Assembly (NCBI RefSeq): GCF_015040615.1
Contig: NZ_CP060402.1
Coordinates: 2,790,001-2,854,000 of the forward strand
From: Microbacterium sp. YJN-G
Lineage (GTDB): Bacteria > Actinomycetota > Actinomycetes > Actinomycetales > Microbacteriaceae
DNA length: 64,000 nt
Direction: 5' to 3'
Positions 49,538-58,417 of this stretch are shown here, piece after piece. Numbering within the stretch: position 1 is the first letter of the stretch; every line of letters begins with the position of its first letter. The notes below the pieces were generated by a model. That model was not told the DNA's origin. It did no database searches and was given only the letters and a program-made list of their open reading frames with translations. A program made the position numbers and the translations under genes.

Positions 49538-52500
49538 TCAGCGCACCGGGTCGAGCAGCGGGATCTCGTGGCGGTTCGGGGTGCCGAAGCGGTGCGCGGT
49601 GATCGAGACCGCCTGCTCGCGCAGGAAGGTCAGCAGCTCCACGCGTCCTGCGGCGACGACCGGGCCCGCGTAGATCGCCAGGCTCGGCGAACCGTTCACG
49701 GCGGCGGCGGTTGCCGCGGCGGTCGCACCGATCACACGGACGCGTCCCCCGGCACCGGCGAGGCGGCGGGCGTGCGCGGCCCAGGCCTCGGCATCCTCGG
49801 TCACGACGGTGACGTCGTGCGCCCCCAGCCAGGTGACGATCGCGGCGGGAAGAGCGGATGCCGTGCTCACCGTCACCCGCGAACGGGCGCGCAGGCCCGC
49901 CGCGGCGATGCGGATCAGCTCTGCCACGCGCGATCCCTCGTAGCGGATCGTGACCGGCAGCGCCTGGTAGCGCAGCGCGTTCTGCTCGGTGACCAGGCCG
50001 GTGGCGTCGCGGACGACGCCGAACTCGGTGCCCCAGGCGTCGATGTCGGTGGCGAGCGCGCCGCGCAGCCACGCGGCATCCTCTCCGCTGTCCGCCGACT
50101 CGACCAGGCGTGCTGCCGACAGGCCCAGCTCGTCCAGCGGGCGGGTGCTCGAGACCGGGGCGTCGGCCCAGTCGGCGAGGCCGACGAGGTAGTTCGGGCC
50201 GCCGGCCTTGGCGCCGGCGCCGACGGCGGCCTTCTTCCAGCCGCCGAACGGCTGGCGCTGCACGATGGCGCCGGTGGTGCCGCGGTTGACGTAGACGTTG
50301 CCGGCCTGGATGTGCGCCAGCCACTGCTGGATCTCGTCCTCGTCGAGCGAGTGGATGCCGCTGGTGAGGCCGTAGTCGATGTCGTTGACGATGTCGATCG
50401 CCTCGGTCAGCGTCGACGCGGTCATCACGCCGAGCACGGGCCCGAAGTACTCCACACGGTGGAACTCGCTGCCGCGCTGCACGCCGTCGCGGATGCCGGG
50501 GCGCCACAGCCGGCCGTCGTCGTCGAGCTTCTCGGGGGCGAGCAGCCACGACTGGCCGGGGTGCAGCTCGGTGAGGGCGCTGAGCAGCTTGCCTTCGGCG
50601 GGTCCGATCAGCGGGCCGATACGGTTGACGCCGTCGCTCGGGTCGCCGACCTCGTAGGCGCGCACCGCGTCGACGAGCTGGCGGCGGAACCGCTCGGACT
50701 TCGCGACCGACCCGACGAGCACGACGAGCGAGGCTGCCGAGCACTTCTGGCCGGCGTGCCCGAAGGCCGAGTAGGCGACGTCCTTGGCGGCGAGGTCGAG
50801 GTCGGCGGACGGGGTGACGATGATGGCGTTCTTGCCGCTCGTCTCGGCCAGCAGCGGCAGGTCGGCGCGGAAGCCGCGGAACAGCTCGGCGGTCTCGAAG
50901 CCGCCGGTGAGGATGACGCGTCCGACGGCCGGGTCGCTGACGAGCTTGGTGCCCAGTTCGCGTCCGTCGAGCTGCACGTACTGCAGCACCTCGCGGGGCA
51001 CGCCCGCCTCCCAAAGGGCCTCGACCATGACGGCGCCGGAACGGCGTGCCTGGCGGGCCGGCTTGATGATCACCGGCGAGCCGGAGGCCAGGGCCGAGAG
51101 CACGGAGCCGGCAGGGATGGCGACGGGGAAGTTCCACGGCGGGGTGACGACGGTCAGCCCGACCGGCTGCATCACGGCGCCGTCGACGTCGGCGAGACGC
51201 TTGGCGCTCTCGGCGTAGAAGTGCGCGAAGTCGATCGCCTCCGAGACCTCGGGGTCACCCTGCTCGATGACCTTGCCCGCCTCGGAGCCCATCACCTCGA
51301 GCAGCTCGGCGCGGCGCGCCTCGAGCACGTCGCCCGCGCGGTGCAGGATCTCGGCGCGGCCGGCGGCGCCCAGCGCGCGCCATGCCTCGCCTGCGGCGAC
51401 GCCGGCGGCGATGCGCTCGTCGACCTGCTCGACGGTGTCGAGCGTGTTGGCCGCGACGGTCGCGTCGCCGAGGGTCGAGTCGCTCATGCGGGCGCGGATG
51501 CCGTCGGCCCAGACGCGGTTCGCCGCCAGCGACGGGTCGGTGTCGGGGGTGTTGGCGAAGCCGTCGCGCGGGGCCGGCTCGGCGGGCAGCTGACGGTTCT
51601 GCGTGCGGTTCGGCCCTGGCACCTGCGCGGGGATGGCGGCGACGGATGCCAGGAAGCGGTCCTTCTCGCGCTCGAACAGCTCGGGGTCGTCATCGAGGTC
51701 GAAGACCGCCGACATGAAGTTCTCGTGCGAGGCGCCCTCTTCGAGACGGCGGATGAGGTATGCGATGGCGACGTCGAACTCGTCGGGGTGCACGACCGGC
51801 GTGTACAGCAGCAGCGAGCCGACGGTGCGCTTGACGACCTGCGCCTGCGCCGTGGCCATGCCCAGCAGCATCTCGAACTCGATGCCCTCGGTGACGCCGC
51901 GCTTCTCGGCGACCAGCCACGCCAGGGCGATGTCGAACAGGTTGTGCCCGGCGACGCCGATGCGCACGTTGCCGATGTGCTCGGGGCGCAGGGCGTAGTC
52001 GAGGACGGCCTTGTACGACGCGTCGGACTGCTGCTTGGTCGACCAGGTCGCCAGCTCCCAGCCGTGGGTCTCGGCATCCACCGTCTCCATGGGCAGGTTG
52101 GCGCCCTTGACGACGCGCACCTTGATGGGGGCGCCGCCTTCGGCGACGCGGGCGGCCGCCCACTCCTGCAGGCGGATCATCGCGGCGAGCGCGTCGGGCA
52201 GGTACGCCTGCAGCACGATGCCGGCCTCGAGGTCGTGGAACTCGGGACGGTCGAGGATGCCGGTGAAGACCGCGATCGTGAGATCGAGGTCCTTGTACTC
52301 CTCCATGTCCAGGTTGATGAACTTGCGGGATCCGCGGCCCTGGGTCCCTGAGCCCGTCGAAGGGCGGGCCGCGATCTCGTACAGCGGACGCAGCGCCTCG
52401 ACGGCGTGCGCGACGGCCTGGTCGAAGGCCCACGGGCTGTGCGGCGCGACAGTGGACGACACCTTGATCGAGACGTAGTCGACGTCGTCGCGCATCAGCA

Positions 52501-53023
52501 GGCGGCGGGTGCCCTCGAGGCGGCGGACGGCCTCGTCCTTGCCGAGGATGGCCTCGCCGAGCAGGTTGACGTTGAGCTTGACGCCCTGCGTCTCGCGGAT
52601 GTGCTTGATGGCCGCGCCGAGCTTCTCGTCGCGGGCGTCGACGATGAGGTGTCGCACCATCTGGCGCAGCACGGCGCGGGCCGAGGGCACGACGATGCCG
52701 GGAAGGATGCCGGCGGTCGCGCCGCCGAGGCCGATCGCGCCGCGCATCACGCCGGGGAGGAACTTCGGCGTGAGCGGCACGAGCTCCTTGAGCTTCTCAG
52801 CGGCGACGGTGAGGTCTTCGGGGCGCACGACGCCGTCGACGAAGCCGACGGTGAAGTCCAGCCCGTTCGGGTCGCGCAGCACGCCGGCCAGGCGCTGCCC
52901 GGCGGCGTCGACGGGGATGGCACGGCTCTCGACGAGCCAGCGGCGCACGAGCGCGACGGCGTCGTCGGCGAGTGCGGCCAGGTCGGAGACGGATGCTTCG
53001 GCAGAAGGCACGGAGGTGGTCAT
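49538..53023 (-). CDS. putA: Bifunctional proline dehydrogenase / L-glutamate gamma-semialdehyde dehydrogenase
   Basis: A 1161-residue PutA that oxidises proline to glutamate in two steps. The N-terminal proline dehydrogenase barrel (about 80-460) shows RKFINLDMEEYKDLD, VRVVKGANLPMETVD and GIEFEMLLGMA. The aldehyde dehydrogenase (about 520-1000) has TPPWNFPVAIPAGSV, catalytic Glu in LLAETSGKNA (about 729) and Cys in GHAGQKCSAA (about 761). There is no ribbon-helix-helix domain, so a separate regulator is needed; the divergent LysR gene fits. The peptide RPSTGSGTQGRG (about 219-230) comes from an interspersed repeat. The ATG at 53023 gives a normal N terminus. Confidence 0.94.
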   Translation of the reverse strand: MTTSVPSAEASVSDLAALADDAVALVRRWLVESRAIPVDAAGQRLAGVLRDPNGLDFTVGFVDGVVRPEDLTVAAEKLKELVPLTPKFLPGVMRGAIGLGGATAGILPGIVVPSARAVLRQMVRHLIVDARDEKLGAAIKHIRETQGVKLNVNLLGEAILGKDEAVRRLEGTRRLLMRDDVDYVSIKVSSTVAPHSPWAFDQAVAHAVEALRPLYEIAARPSTGSGTQGRGSRKFINLDMEEYKDLDLTIAVFTGILDRPEFHDLEAGIVLQAYLPDALAAMIRLQEWAAARVAEGGAPIKVRVVKGANLPMETVDAETHGWELATWSTKQQSDASYKAVLDYALRPEHIGNVRIGVAGHNLFDIALAWLVAEKRGVTEGIEFEMLLGMATAQAQVVKRTVGSLLLYTPVVHPDEFDVAIAYLIRRLEEGASHENFMSAVFDLDDDPELFEREKDRFLASVAAIPAQVPGPNRTQNRQLPAEPAPRDGFANTPDTDPSLAANRVWADGIRARMSDSTLGDATVAANTLDTVEQVDERIAAGVAAGEAWRALGAAGRAEILHRAGDVLEARRAELLEVMGSEAGKVIEQGDPEVSEAIDFAHFYAESAKRLADVDGAVMQPVGLTVVTPPWNFPVAIPAGSVLSALASGSPVIIKPARQARRSGAVMVEALWEAGVPREVLQYVQLDGRELGTKLVSDPAVGRVILTGGFETAELFRGFRADLPLLAETSGKNAIIVTPSADLDLAAKDVAYSAFGHAGQKCSAASLVVLVGSVAKSERFRRQLVDAVRAYEVGDPSDGVNRIGPLIGPAEGKLLSALTELHPGQSWLLAPEKLDDDGRLWRPGIRDGVQRGSEFHRVEYFGPVLGVMTASTLTEAIDIVNDIDYGLTSGIHSLDEDEIQQWLAHIQAGNVYVNRGTTGAIVQRQPFGGWKKAAVGAGAKAGGPNYLVGLADWADAPVSSTRPLDELGLSAARLVESADSGEDAAWLRGALATDIDAWGTEFGVVRDATGLVTEQNALRYQALPVTIRYEGSRVAELIRIAAAGLRARSRVTVSTASALPAAIVTWLGAHDVTVVTEDAEAWAAHARRLAGAGGRVRVIGATAAATAAAVNGSPSLAIYAGPVVAAGRVELLTFLREQAVSITAHRFGTPNRHEIPLLDPVR
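52341..52364. repeat. Interspersed repeat copy inside putA
   Basis: Read on the coding (minus) strand this is cccttcgacgggctcaggga plus ccca, a near-perfect repeat copy, giving PSTGSGTQ in the proline dehydrogenase domain just before a conserved strand. The frame is kept. Confidence 0.8.
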
Positions 53024-53108
53024 TCCACCAGGATGCGCCCGTTCACCCGATATGAAAAGCGATGTTTTATGAAGGATAATGTTCGAATACATCGACCGAT
53101 TGAAACCT

Positions 53109-53165
53109 TCCCGTATGAGTTCGTGCCGCCTGCCGGCGAGCTGGGCGGCACAAACTCATACGGGA
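53109..53165. repeat. Long inverted repeat, element F, in the putA-lysR intergenic region
   Basis: Arms of 22 bp (53109-53130 and 53144-53165, left arm tcccgtatgagttcgtgccg) pair at 21 positions around a 13-base loop. It ends six bases before the GGGGAGG ribosome site of the LysR-type gene. It could be a regulator-binding palindrome for the divergent pair or an RNA hairpin that hides the ribosome site. Confidence 0.75.
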
Positions 53166-53180
53166 GCGAGGGGAGGTTCC

Positions 53181-54074
53181 ATGTTCGAGCTGAGACGGCT
53201 GCGGCTGCTGCACGAGCTGGCGCTACGGGGAACGATCGCCGAGGTCGCGGCATCCCTGTCCTACTCGCCTTCGACGGTGTCGCAGCAACTGTCGCTGCTC
53301 GAGCGCGAGGCGGGCGTCGCGCTGCTGGAACCCGACGGCAGGCGGGTGCGCCTCACCCCGCAGGGGCGGATGCTGGCCGAGCACGCGGCCCGCGCCCTGG
53401 AACTCGACGAGGCGGCGCGCGCTTCGCTGACTGCGCACACGGGCTGGGAGCCGGTGCGCCTGTCGGCCATGCCGACGGCGGCCGAGACGATCGTGCCGGC
53501 GGCCCTGACGCTGCTGGCCGAGCGGGCCCCCGGGCTGCGGGTGGAGCTGGCCGAGCTGCCGCCGGAGGAGAGCCTGTTCGAGCTGTGGGCTCGCCGGTTC
53601 GACCTGGTCATCGCCGAGCAGTACCCCGGGCACACGCGCGAGCTGCGCGACGGTGTGGAGCACGACCTGCTCGGCGAGGACCCGATCCGCATCGTGCTGC
53701 CGCGGTCGGAGCATCCGGCTCCCCTGCCCGAGCTGCGCGAGCGCGCCTGGGTGATGGAGCCGGAGGGCACTGCCGCACGGCAGTGGGCGGTGCAGCAGTG
53801 CCGCGCCGCCGGGTTCGAGCCCGACGTCCGGTACGAGGCGGCCGACCTGACCGCGCACGTGCGACTGGTGGCATCCGGCCACGCGGTCGGCATGCTGCCC
53901 GACCTGATCTGGGGCGACGAGCCGAGCCCGCTCACCGTCGCCGACCTGCCCGGATCCCCCGTGCGCGAGGTGTTCACCGCCGTGCGCTCATCCTCCCGAG
54001 GCGACGAGTCGGTCGCCCTGGTGCGCACCGCGTTGCGCGAGGCCTTCACCGCGCACCACCGCGTCGCGCCCTGA
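53181..54074 (+). CDS. LysR-family transcriptional regulator
   Basis: A 297-residue LysR-type regulator. The N-terminal helix-turn-helix is FELRRLRLLHELALRGTIAE then SYSPSTVSQQLSLLEREAGV (about 27-46). The effector domain starts near residue 90 (VRLSAMPTAAETIVPAALTL). It is divergent from putA with 157 bp between, so proline-responsive control of putA is likely. The ATG at 53181 follows GGGGAGG. Confidence 0.9.
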   Translation: MFELRRLRLLHELALRGTIAEVAASLSYSPSTVSQQLSLLEREAGVALLEPDGRRVRLTPQGRMLAEHAARALELDEAARASLTAHTGWEPVRLSAMPTAAETIVPAALTLLAERAPGLRVELAELPPEESLFELWARRFDLVIAEQYPGHTRELRDGVEHDLLGEDPIRIVLPRSEHPAPLPELRERAWVMEPEGTAARQWAVQQCRAAGFEPDVRYEAADLTAHVRLVASGHAVGMLPDLIWGDEPSPLTVADLPGSPVREVFTAVRSSSRGDESVALVRTALREAFTAHHRVAP

Positions 54075-54089
54075 GCGCGCCTACGGGCT

Positions 54090-54356
54090 TCAGAGCTGCT
54101 GCAGATGACGTCGCGGGCCCTCGATGCGGGCGATCGCGATCTTCACCTCGACCACCTCGCCCTCCAGACGATCGAACCGATCATCCATCCGATCGAACCG
54201 ATCGTCCATCCGATCCAACCGCGTGTCGATGCGGTCCAGGCGCGCATCCAGTGTCTTCGTCTGCTTCGCGAGCATGGTGGCGACGCCTCCCAGCACGGTC
54301 AGCGTGAAGGCGAAGAGCGCGATGATCATTCCGATCACGTCAGGCGACACGATCAT
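54090..54356 (-). CDS. Small membrane-anchored coiled-coil protein
   Basis: An 88-residue protein of unknown function. One hydrophobic segment (GMIIALFAFTLTVLGGVATM, about 9-28) is followed by a heptad-like coil made of repeated LDRID/LDRMDDRFDRM units (about 36-62) and an IAIARIEG tail. The DNA behind the coil is itself a short tandem repeat (atcgaaccgatcatccatcc type). AGGAG lies five bases before the ATG at 54356. It stands alone between the LysR gene and the methyltransferase gene. Confidence 0.7.
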   Translation of the reverse strand: MIVSPDVIGMIIALFAFTLTVLGGVATMLAKQTKTLDARLDRIDTRLDRMDDRFDRMDDRFDRLEGEVVEVKIAIARIEGPRRHLQQL

Positions 54357-54487
54357 GCTCCTATTCTGCCCCGGTCGAGCGCCGTCGGCTACCACGGACG
54401 ATAGGTGACGATGCGGACAGCGAGAGCCTGGTCACCCAGCAGTTGTGGACAACGCGAGAGACACCCCAGCTGTGCAGGAAGACCTGC

Positions 54488-55531
54488 TCAGAGCGCGCGC
54501 ACGCTCGCGTGCGGCATCCGCTCCCGCATGACGCGGATCGCCTCGGGGTTGTCGTCGACGAGCACGGCATCCCGCCCGAGCGCTGATGCGACGGCGCCGG
54601 TCGTGCCGGAGCCGGCGAACAGGTCGAGCACCCGGTCGCCGGGACGGCTGGAGGCCTGCACGATGCGCCGCAGGATGCCCTCGGGCTTCTGCGTCGGATA
54701 CCCGGTCTTCTCGCGGCCCGTGGTGGGGACGATCGTGTGCCACCACACGTCGGTGGGCAGCTTGCCGCGAGCGGCCTTCTCGGCCGTGACCAGGCCGGGC
54801 GCCATGTACGGCTCGCGGTCGACGGCGTCGGAGTCGAAGAAGTGCCCGCCCGGGGTCTTCACGTACACGAGGATCGTGTCGTGCTTGGTGGGCCAGCGGC
54901 GCCGCGACTTCGCGCCGTAGTCGTACGCCCAGATCAGTTCGTTCAGGAACGCGTCGCGGCCGAAGACGGCGTCGAGCATGACCTTCGCGTAGTGCGCCTC
55001 GCGGTAGTCGAGGTGCAGGTAGAGGGTGCCGTCGTCCGCGAGCAGCCGCCAGGCCTCTTCGAGACGTGGCATGAGGAACGCGCCGTAGTCGTCGAAGCGG
55101 TCGTCGTAGGTGCGCAGCATCCCGCGCACCCGCTCGTAGGCGTGCCCGTGGAAGCCGTGCCGGATCTCGCGCGCAGCCGGCGGCTCGGCAGACCCGACGC
55201 GGGGTTCGGCCGATCCCGCGGGCTCGGCGCCGGTCTCGGGCTCGTCCTCCGCAGCGGTGCGACGGGCGGTGACCACCTGCCGCTCCTGCGTGCGGCCGGT
55301 GTTGAAGGGCGGGTCGAGGTAGATCAGGGTGAAGGATGCCGCAGGCAGGGTGCGCGCCGCCGCGAGGTTGTCGCCCTCGATGATCTCGACCGCACCCGGC
55401 GCGACGGGCGCTTCACGCGGATTTCTGCGCTTCGCGCGGACGGGATCGGCGGATTCCTCCGCGGGAGGCGCATTTCTCCGCGCGGAGTGCTCAGGCGCCA
55501 AGGCCGGCGCAGGCGTGTCTGCAGAACTCAC
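54488..55531 (-). CDS. DNA methyltransferase, adenine-specific type (DPPF motif before FAGSGT)
   Basis: A 347-residue SAM-dependent DNA methylase. The catalytic motif TLIYLDPPFNTGRT is at about residues 70-83 and the SAM loop VLDLFAGSGTTGAVASALG at about 300-318, the order of beta-class enzymes. Between them are GTLYLHLDYREAHYAKVMLD and TGYPTQKPEGILRRIV. No restriction gene is adjacent. The start is GTG overlapping the lipoate ligase stop (GTGA), so they are coupled. Residues about 14-46 (rich in RRNAPPAEES, AKRRNPREA) are encoded by a family C inverted repeat and are unlike the enzyme core, so the true functional N terminus may be later. Confidence 0.88.
   Translation of the reverse strand: MSSADTPAPALAPEHSARRNAPPAEESADPVRAKRRNPREAPVAPGAVEIIEGDNLAAARTLPAASFTLIYLDPPFNTGRTQERQVVTARRTAAEDEPETGAEPAGSAEPRVGSAEPPAAREIRHGFHGHAYERVRGMLRTYDDRFDDYGAFLMPRLEEAWRLLADDGTLYLHLDYREAHYAKVMLDAVFGRDAFLNELIWAYDYGAKSRRRWPTKHDTILVYVKTPGGHFFDSDAVDREPYMAPGLVTAEKAARGKLPTDVWWHTIVPTTGREKTGYPTQKPEGILRRIVQASSRPGDRVLDLFAGSGTTGAVASALGRDAVLVDDNPEAIRVMRERMPHASVRAL
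55408..55492. repeat. Long inverted repeat, family C copy 2, inside the methyltransferase gene
   Basis: The left arm (about 55408-55440, core tgcgcttcgcgcgga) is shared exactly with the element at 18451-18535. The right side (about 55455-55492) contains ctccgcgcggagtgc; its complement gcactccgcgcggagaaatg matches the other element's left arm with one change. Here the hairpin is translated as part of the methyltransferase N terminus. Confidence 0.7.
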
Positions 55532-56577
55532 GGGACGCGGTGCAGCCAGGCGTCGGTCGCGAACTTCGACTCGACCAGCGCCTCGGCATCCGCGTATTCC
55601 TCCGCGGTGATCGCGCCGTCTTCCGCCCCGGTGAGCGCACGGAAGGTGTCCTTGAAGCGCTCGATGATGTCGCTGCGCTCCATGCCGGTCTGGGTGCGCA
55701 GCGGGTCCACGCGCTTGGCGGCCGAGGTGGTGCCCTTGTCGCTGAGCTTCTCGCGCCCGATGCGCAGCACCTCGGTCATCATCTGCCCGTCGATGTCGTA
55801 CGAGATCGTGGCGTGGTGCAGCACTCCCCCGTTGGCGAGGCGCTTCTGCGCGGCACCGCCGATCTTGCCGGTGGGCGAGGCGATGTCGTTGAGCGGCTGG
55901 TAGGTCGCCTCGATGCCGACCGCGCGCAGCGCCTGCAGCACCCAGTCGTCGAGGAACGCGTACGAGTCGGCGAAGGTCATGCCCTGCACGAGCGAGGCGG
56001 GCACGTACAGCGAGTATGTGATGATCTGGCCCGCGGCCATCATCATCGCCCCGCCGCCCGAGATGCGGCGCACCACGTCGAAGCCGTGCCGGGCCGCTCC
56101 CTCGGGATCCACCTCGTTGCGGTACGACTGGAACGATCCGATGACGACGGCCGACTCGTCCCACTCCCAGATGCGCAGGGTGGGCCGTCGGCGTCCCTCG
56201 CCGACGCGGGCTGTGAGCACCTCGTCGAGCGCGAGGTTCAGCTGCGGTGAGACCGCGTGCTCGTGCACGATCTCCCAATCGAAGTCGCGCCAGCCGGGTG
56301 CGGTCACCAGCGCGCGGCGCACGGCGGTGCCGACCGCTTCGGGCGAGAAGCCCAGCAGCTGCGCCCCATCGGGCAGCGCCCCGCGCACGGCGGCGGCGAT
56401 GGTCGACGCGTCGGCCTCGACCGGCATCCCCTCGACGGCGGCGTTGATCGCCTCGAGCGCGGTGTCGGGCTCGAGGAAGAAGTCGCCGGCGAGGCGGAAG
56501 TCGCGGATCAGTCCGTCGTCGACCTCGAGGTCGACGACGACGAGCTTTCCACCGGGAACCTTGTACTCACCATGCAC
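55528..56577 (-). CDS. lplA: Lipoate-protein ligase with fused accessory domain
   Basis: A 349-residue protein. The N-terminal 90 residues (MHGEYKVPGGKLVVVDLEVD, FFLEPDTALEAINAAVEG) match the LplB-like accessory domain, here placed first. The rest is the biotin/lipoate ligase fold: RIWEWDESAVVIGSFQSYRN, the lipoate loop VVRRISGGGAMMM (about 170-182) and the catalytic Lys in GKIGGAAQKRLANGGVLHHA (about 230-249). It attaches lipoate to 2-oxoacid dehydrogenase subunits. It is the first gene of a two-gene unit with the methyltransferase. Confidence 0.9.
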   Translation of the reverse strand: MHGEYKVPGGKLVVVDLEVDDGLIRDFRLAGDFFLEPDTALEAINAAVEGMPVEADASTIAAAVRGALPDGAQLLGFSPEAVGTAVRRALVTAPGWRDFDWEIVHEHAVSPQLNLALDEVLTARVGEGRRRPTLRIWEWDESAVVIGSFQSYRNEVDPEGAARHGFDVVRRISGGGAMMMAAGQIITYSLYVPASLVQGMTFADSYAFLDDWVLQALRAVGIEATYQPLNDIASPTGKIGGAAQKRLANGGVLHHATISYDIDGQMMTEVLRIGREKLSDKGTTSAAKRVDPLRTQTGMERSDIIERFKDTFRALTGAEDGAITAEEYADAEALVESKFATDAWLHRVP

Positions 56578-56642
56578 GTCTCCAGCTTAGGCGCGGCGCC
56601 CCGGCGCCGGCCGGTGACGCCCGGGGGTCCCGGCCCAGCAGA

Positions 56643-56699
56643 GCGGATGCCGTTCAGCGACGCGGATGCCGTTCAGCGACGCGGATGCCGATCAGCGAC
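56643..56699. repeat. Three tandem 19-bp repeats at the end of the hydrolase gene
   Basis: gcggatgccgttcagcgac is repeated three times head to tail (56643, 56662, 56681; the last copy has one change). The third copy includes the stop codon of the alpha/beta hydrolase gene. This looks like a recent local expansion of its 3' end. Confidence 0.8.
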
Positions 56700-57552
56700 G
56701 CGGGATACGCCGGTCGAGCCACGCCAGCACGTCGGCGCGCACCTGCTCCTGCTGCAGCTCGTTGAAGAGCTCGTGCCGCGCATCGGGGTACACCAGCGTG
56801 GTCACATCGGTCAGCCCGGAGCGGCTGCGATAGCCGTCGGCGAGCTTGTGCACGCTGCGCGGACCGCCGACCGGGTCGTCGCCTCCGACGATCAGCAGCA
56901 GCGGGACGTCGTGCCCGAGATCGCGACGCGGGCGGCCGTACAGCCGGGCCGCCTCGATCGGGCCGAACAGCTTCAGCAGCGGCACCTCGGTCGTCAGCGG
57001 GTCGTCGTGGAAGGCCTGCCAGACGGCGGGGTCGCGCGAGAGCCACTCCAGGCCGTCGGCATCCGGGCCCTTCCATCGGGCGTTCAGCGGTGCGGCGTTG
57101 AGGTCGCGCGGGGTCAGATGCGCGGAGCCGCTGAGGATGACGGCGTCGTACGCCTCGGGATGCGCGTTGAGCAGCTTCTGCGCGAGGAACGATCCCCAGG
57201 AGTGGCCGAGCAGCACGAGCGGCAGGCCGGGCCTCTCATCGCCGATGATCTCGGTGAGCCGCCAGCAGGCATCCACGGCCGCACGCAGGCCTCCCCGGCC
57301 CAGCCGTCCCAGCCGGGCGGGATCGCCGTGCTGGCGGATGCCGGTGCGGCCGTGACCGCGGTGGTCGTCGGCGTAGACGTGGAACCCCGCCGCTGTCAGC
57401 GCGGCGATCAGGTTGCCGTAGCGGCCGGCGTGCTCGCCGACGCCGTGCAGCAGCTGCACCACGCCCCGCGCCTCGCCCTCCGCCTCGTGCACGTCATACA
57501 CGTTGGCGACCCCGTGGGCATCGACGAACTCCGCTGTTCTCATGGCGACCAT
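56692..57552 (-). CDS. Alpha/beta hydrolase, monoacylglycerol lipase-like
   Basis: A 286-residue serine hydrolase. The segment VVQLLHGVGEHAGRYGNLIA (about 31-50) gives the oxyanion hole, HVYADDHRGHGRTG follows, and the nucleophile elbow is VLLGHSWGSFLAQ (about 112-124). The acid and His are in LLIVGGDDPVGG and DARHELFNE. This order matches the PldB/monoacylglycerol lipase group. No signal peptide. It is convergent with nothing and probably monocistronic; 43 bases separate it from cutC on the same strand. Confidence 0.9.
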   Translation of the reverse strand: MVAMRTAEFVDAHGVANVYDVHEAEGEARGVVQLLHGVGEHAGRYGNLIAALTAAGFHVYADDHRGHGRTGIRQHGDPARLGRLGRGGLRAAVDACWRLTEIIGDERPGLPLVLLGHSWGSFLAQKLLNAHPEAYDAVILSGSAHLTPRDLNAAPLNARWKGPDADGLEWLSRDPAVWQAFHDDPLTTEVPLLKLFGPIEAARLYGRPRRDLGHDVPLLLIVGGDDPVGGPRSVHKLADGYRSRSGLTDVTTLVYPDARHELFNELQQEQVRADVLAWLDRRIPRR

Positions 57553-57595
57553 GCCCCGAGTCTACGGACGCCGGCCCGCCGCGCCGACCCGCGCG

Positions 57596-58357
57596 TCAGA
57601 CCGCGCTGTGCACGCCCCCGAGGGCGGCGATCACGGCCAGCGCCGCCTCGCGGTCGGTGATCTCGTGCCCGCCGACGCCGTCGGATGCCGATCCCAGGCG
57701 CACGCCGCCCTCGGAGGCGATCGTCCGCTTGGCGGAGAAGTGCACGGCGTCGACGCCGGTCGCGGCGATCGCGGCGGCGTTGCCCGGGTCGATTCCGCTG
57801 CCCGCCATCACCTCGATGCGTCCTTCGGCCTCGGCCACGAGAGCGCGCAGCACCGGGATGCCGTCCACTGCGCGGGAGGCGCCACCGGAGGTGAGCACCC
57901 GGCGCAGCCCGAGGTCGCGGGCGACCTGCAGCGAGGCGACCGGGTCGGGGGTCACGTCGATCACACGGTGCAGGGTGACGGATGCGGTGCCCGCGGCATC
58001 CGTGATGCGCGCGAGCGCGTCCCGGTCGAGCCCTCCGGACTCGCCCTGGCACCCGACGACGACGCCGTGCGCCCCGGCGGCGAGCGCGACCCGCACGTCG
58101 CGGATGATGACGTCCAGTTCGTCGGAGTCGTAGCGGAAGCCGCCCGCGCGCGGCCGGACGAGCACGTGGACCTCAGGGCCGCCCTCCCCCGCGGCCTCGA
58201 GTGCGGCCTCGAGCGTGCCGGCGGACGGGGTGAGCCCTCCGAGTGGCAGGGCCTGGGCGAGCTCGACACGCGCAGCGCCCACCTCCCGGGCGATGCGAAC
58301 TCCGGCGGCATCCTGGACGGCGAGCTCGACGACGGGAAGCATGAGAACCATTTTCAT
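57596..58357 (-). CDS. cutC: CutC family protein (copper homeostasis-like)
   Basis: A 253-residue TIM-barrel protein of the CutC family. Landmarks are VVELAVQDAAGVRIAREVGAA near the N terminus, VHVLVRPRAGGFRYDSDELD, GVVVGCQGESGGLD, VTLHRVIDVTPDP and RVLTSGGASRAVDGIPVL. The link to copper handling comes from E. coli and is weakly supported; the catalytic role is unknown. Three close in-frame ATGs (58357, 58351, 58342) lack a clear ribosome site, so the start is uncertain by a few codons. It is divergent from the MarR gene. Confidence 0.88.
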   Translation of the reverse strand: MKMVLMLPVVELAVQDAAGVRIAREVGAARVELAQALPLGGLTPSAGTLEAALEAAGEGGPEVHVLVRPRAGGFRYDSDELDVIIRDVRVALAAGAHGVVVGCQGESGGLDRDALARITDAAGTASVTLHRVIDVTPDPVASLQVARDLGLRRVLTSGGASRAVDGIPVLRALVAEAEGRIEVMAGSGIDPGNAAAIAATGVDAVHFSAKRTIASEGGVRLGSASDGVGGHEITDREAALAVIAALGGVHSAV

Positions 58358-58417
58358 ATTGTGAGCCACGATCGCCACAACGTGAACATTCTTTTCATCA
58401 TTTGCCGACGATGCAAA

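Noticed and set aside
49436..52351. A 971-codon plus-strand frame opposite putA
   Set aside because: It has no start signal or domain and runs through the terminator at 49461-49498; putA on the other strand has both catalytic domains intact.
54488..55531. Methyltransferase and type ISP remnant considered parts of one restriction system
   Set aside because: They are about 47 kb apart; the methyltransferase is coupled to a lipoate ligase gene and has its own complete motif set, which fits an orphan enzyme.
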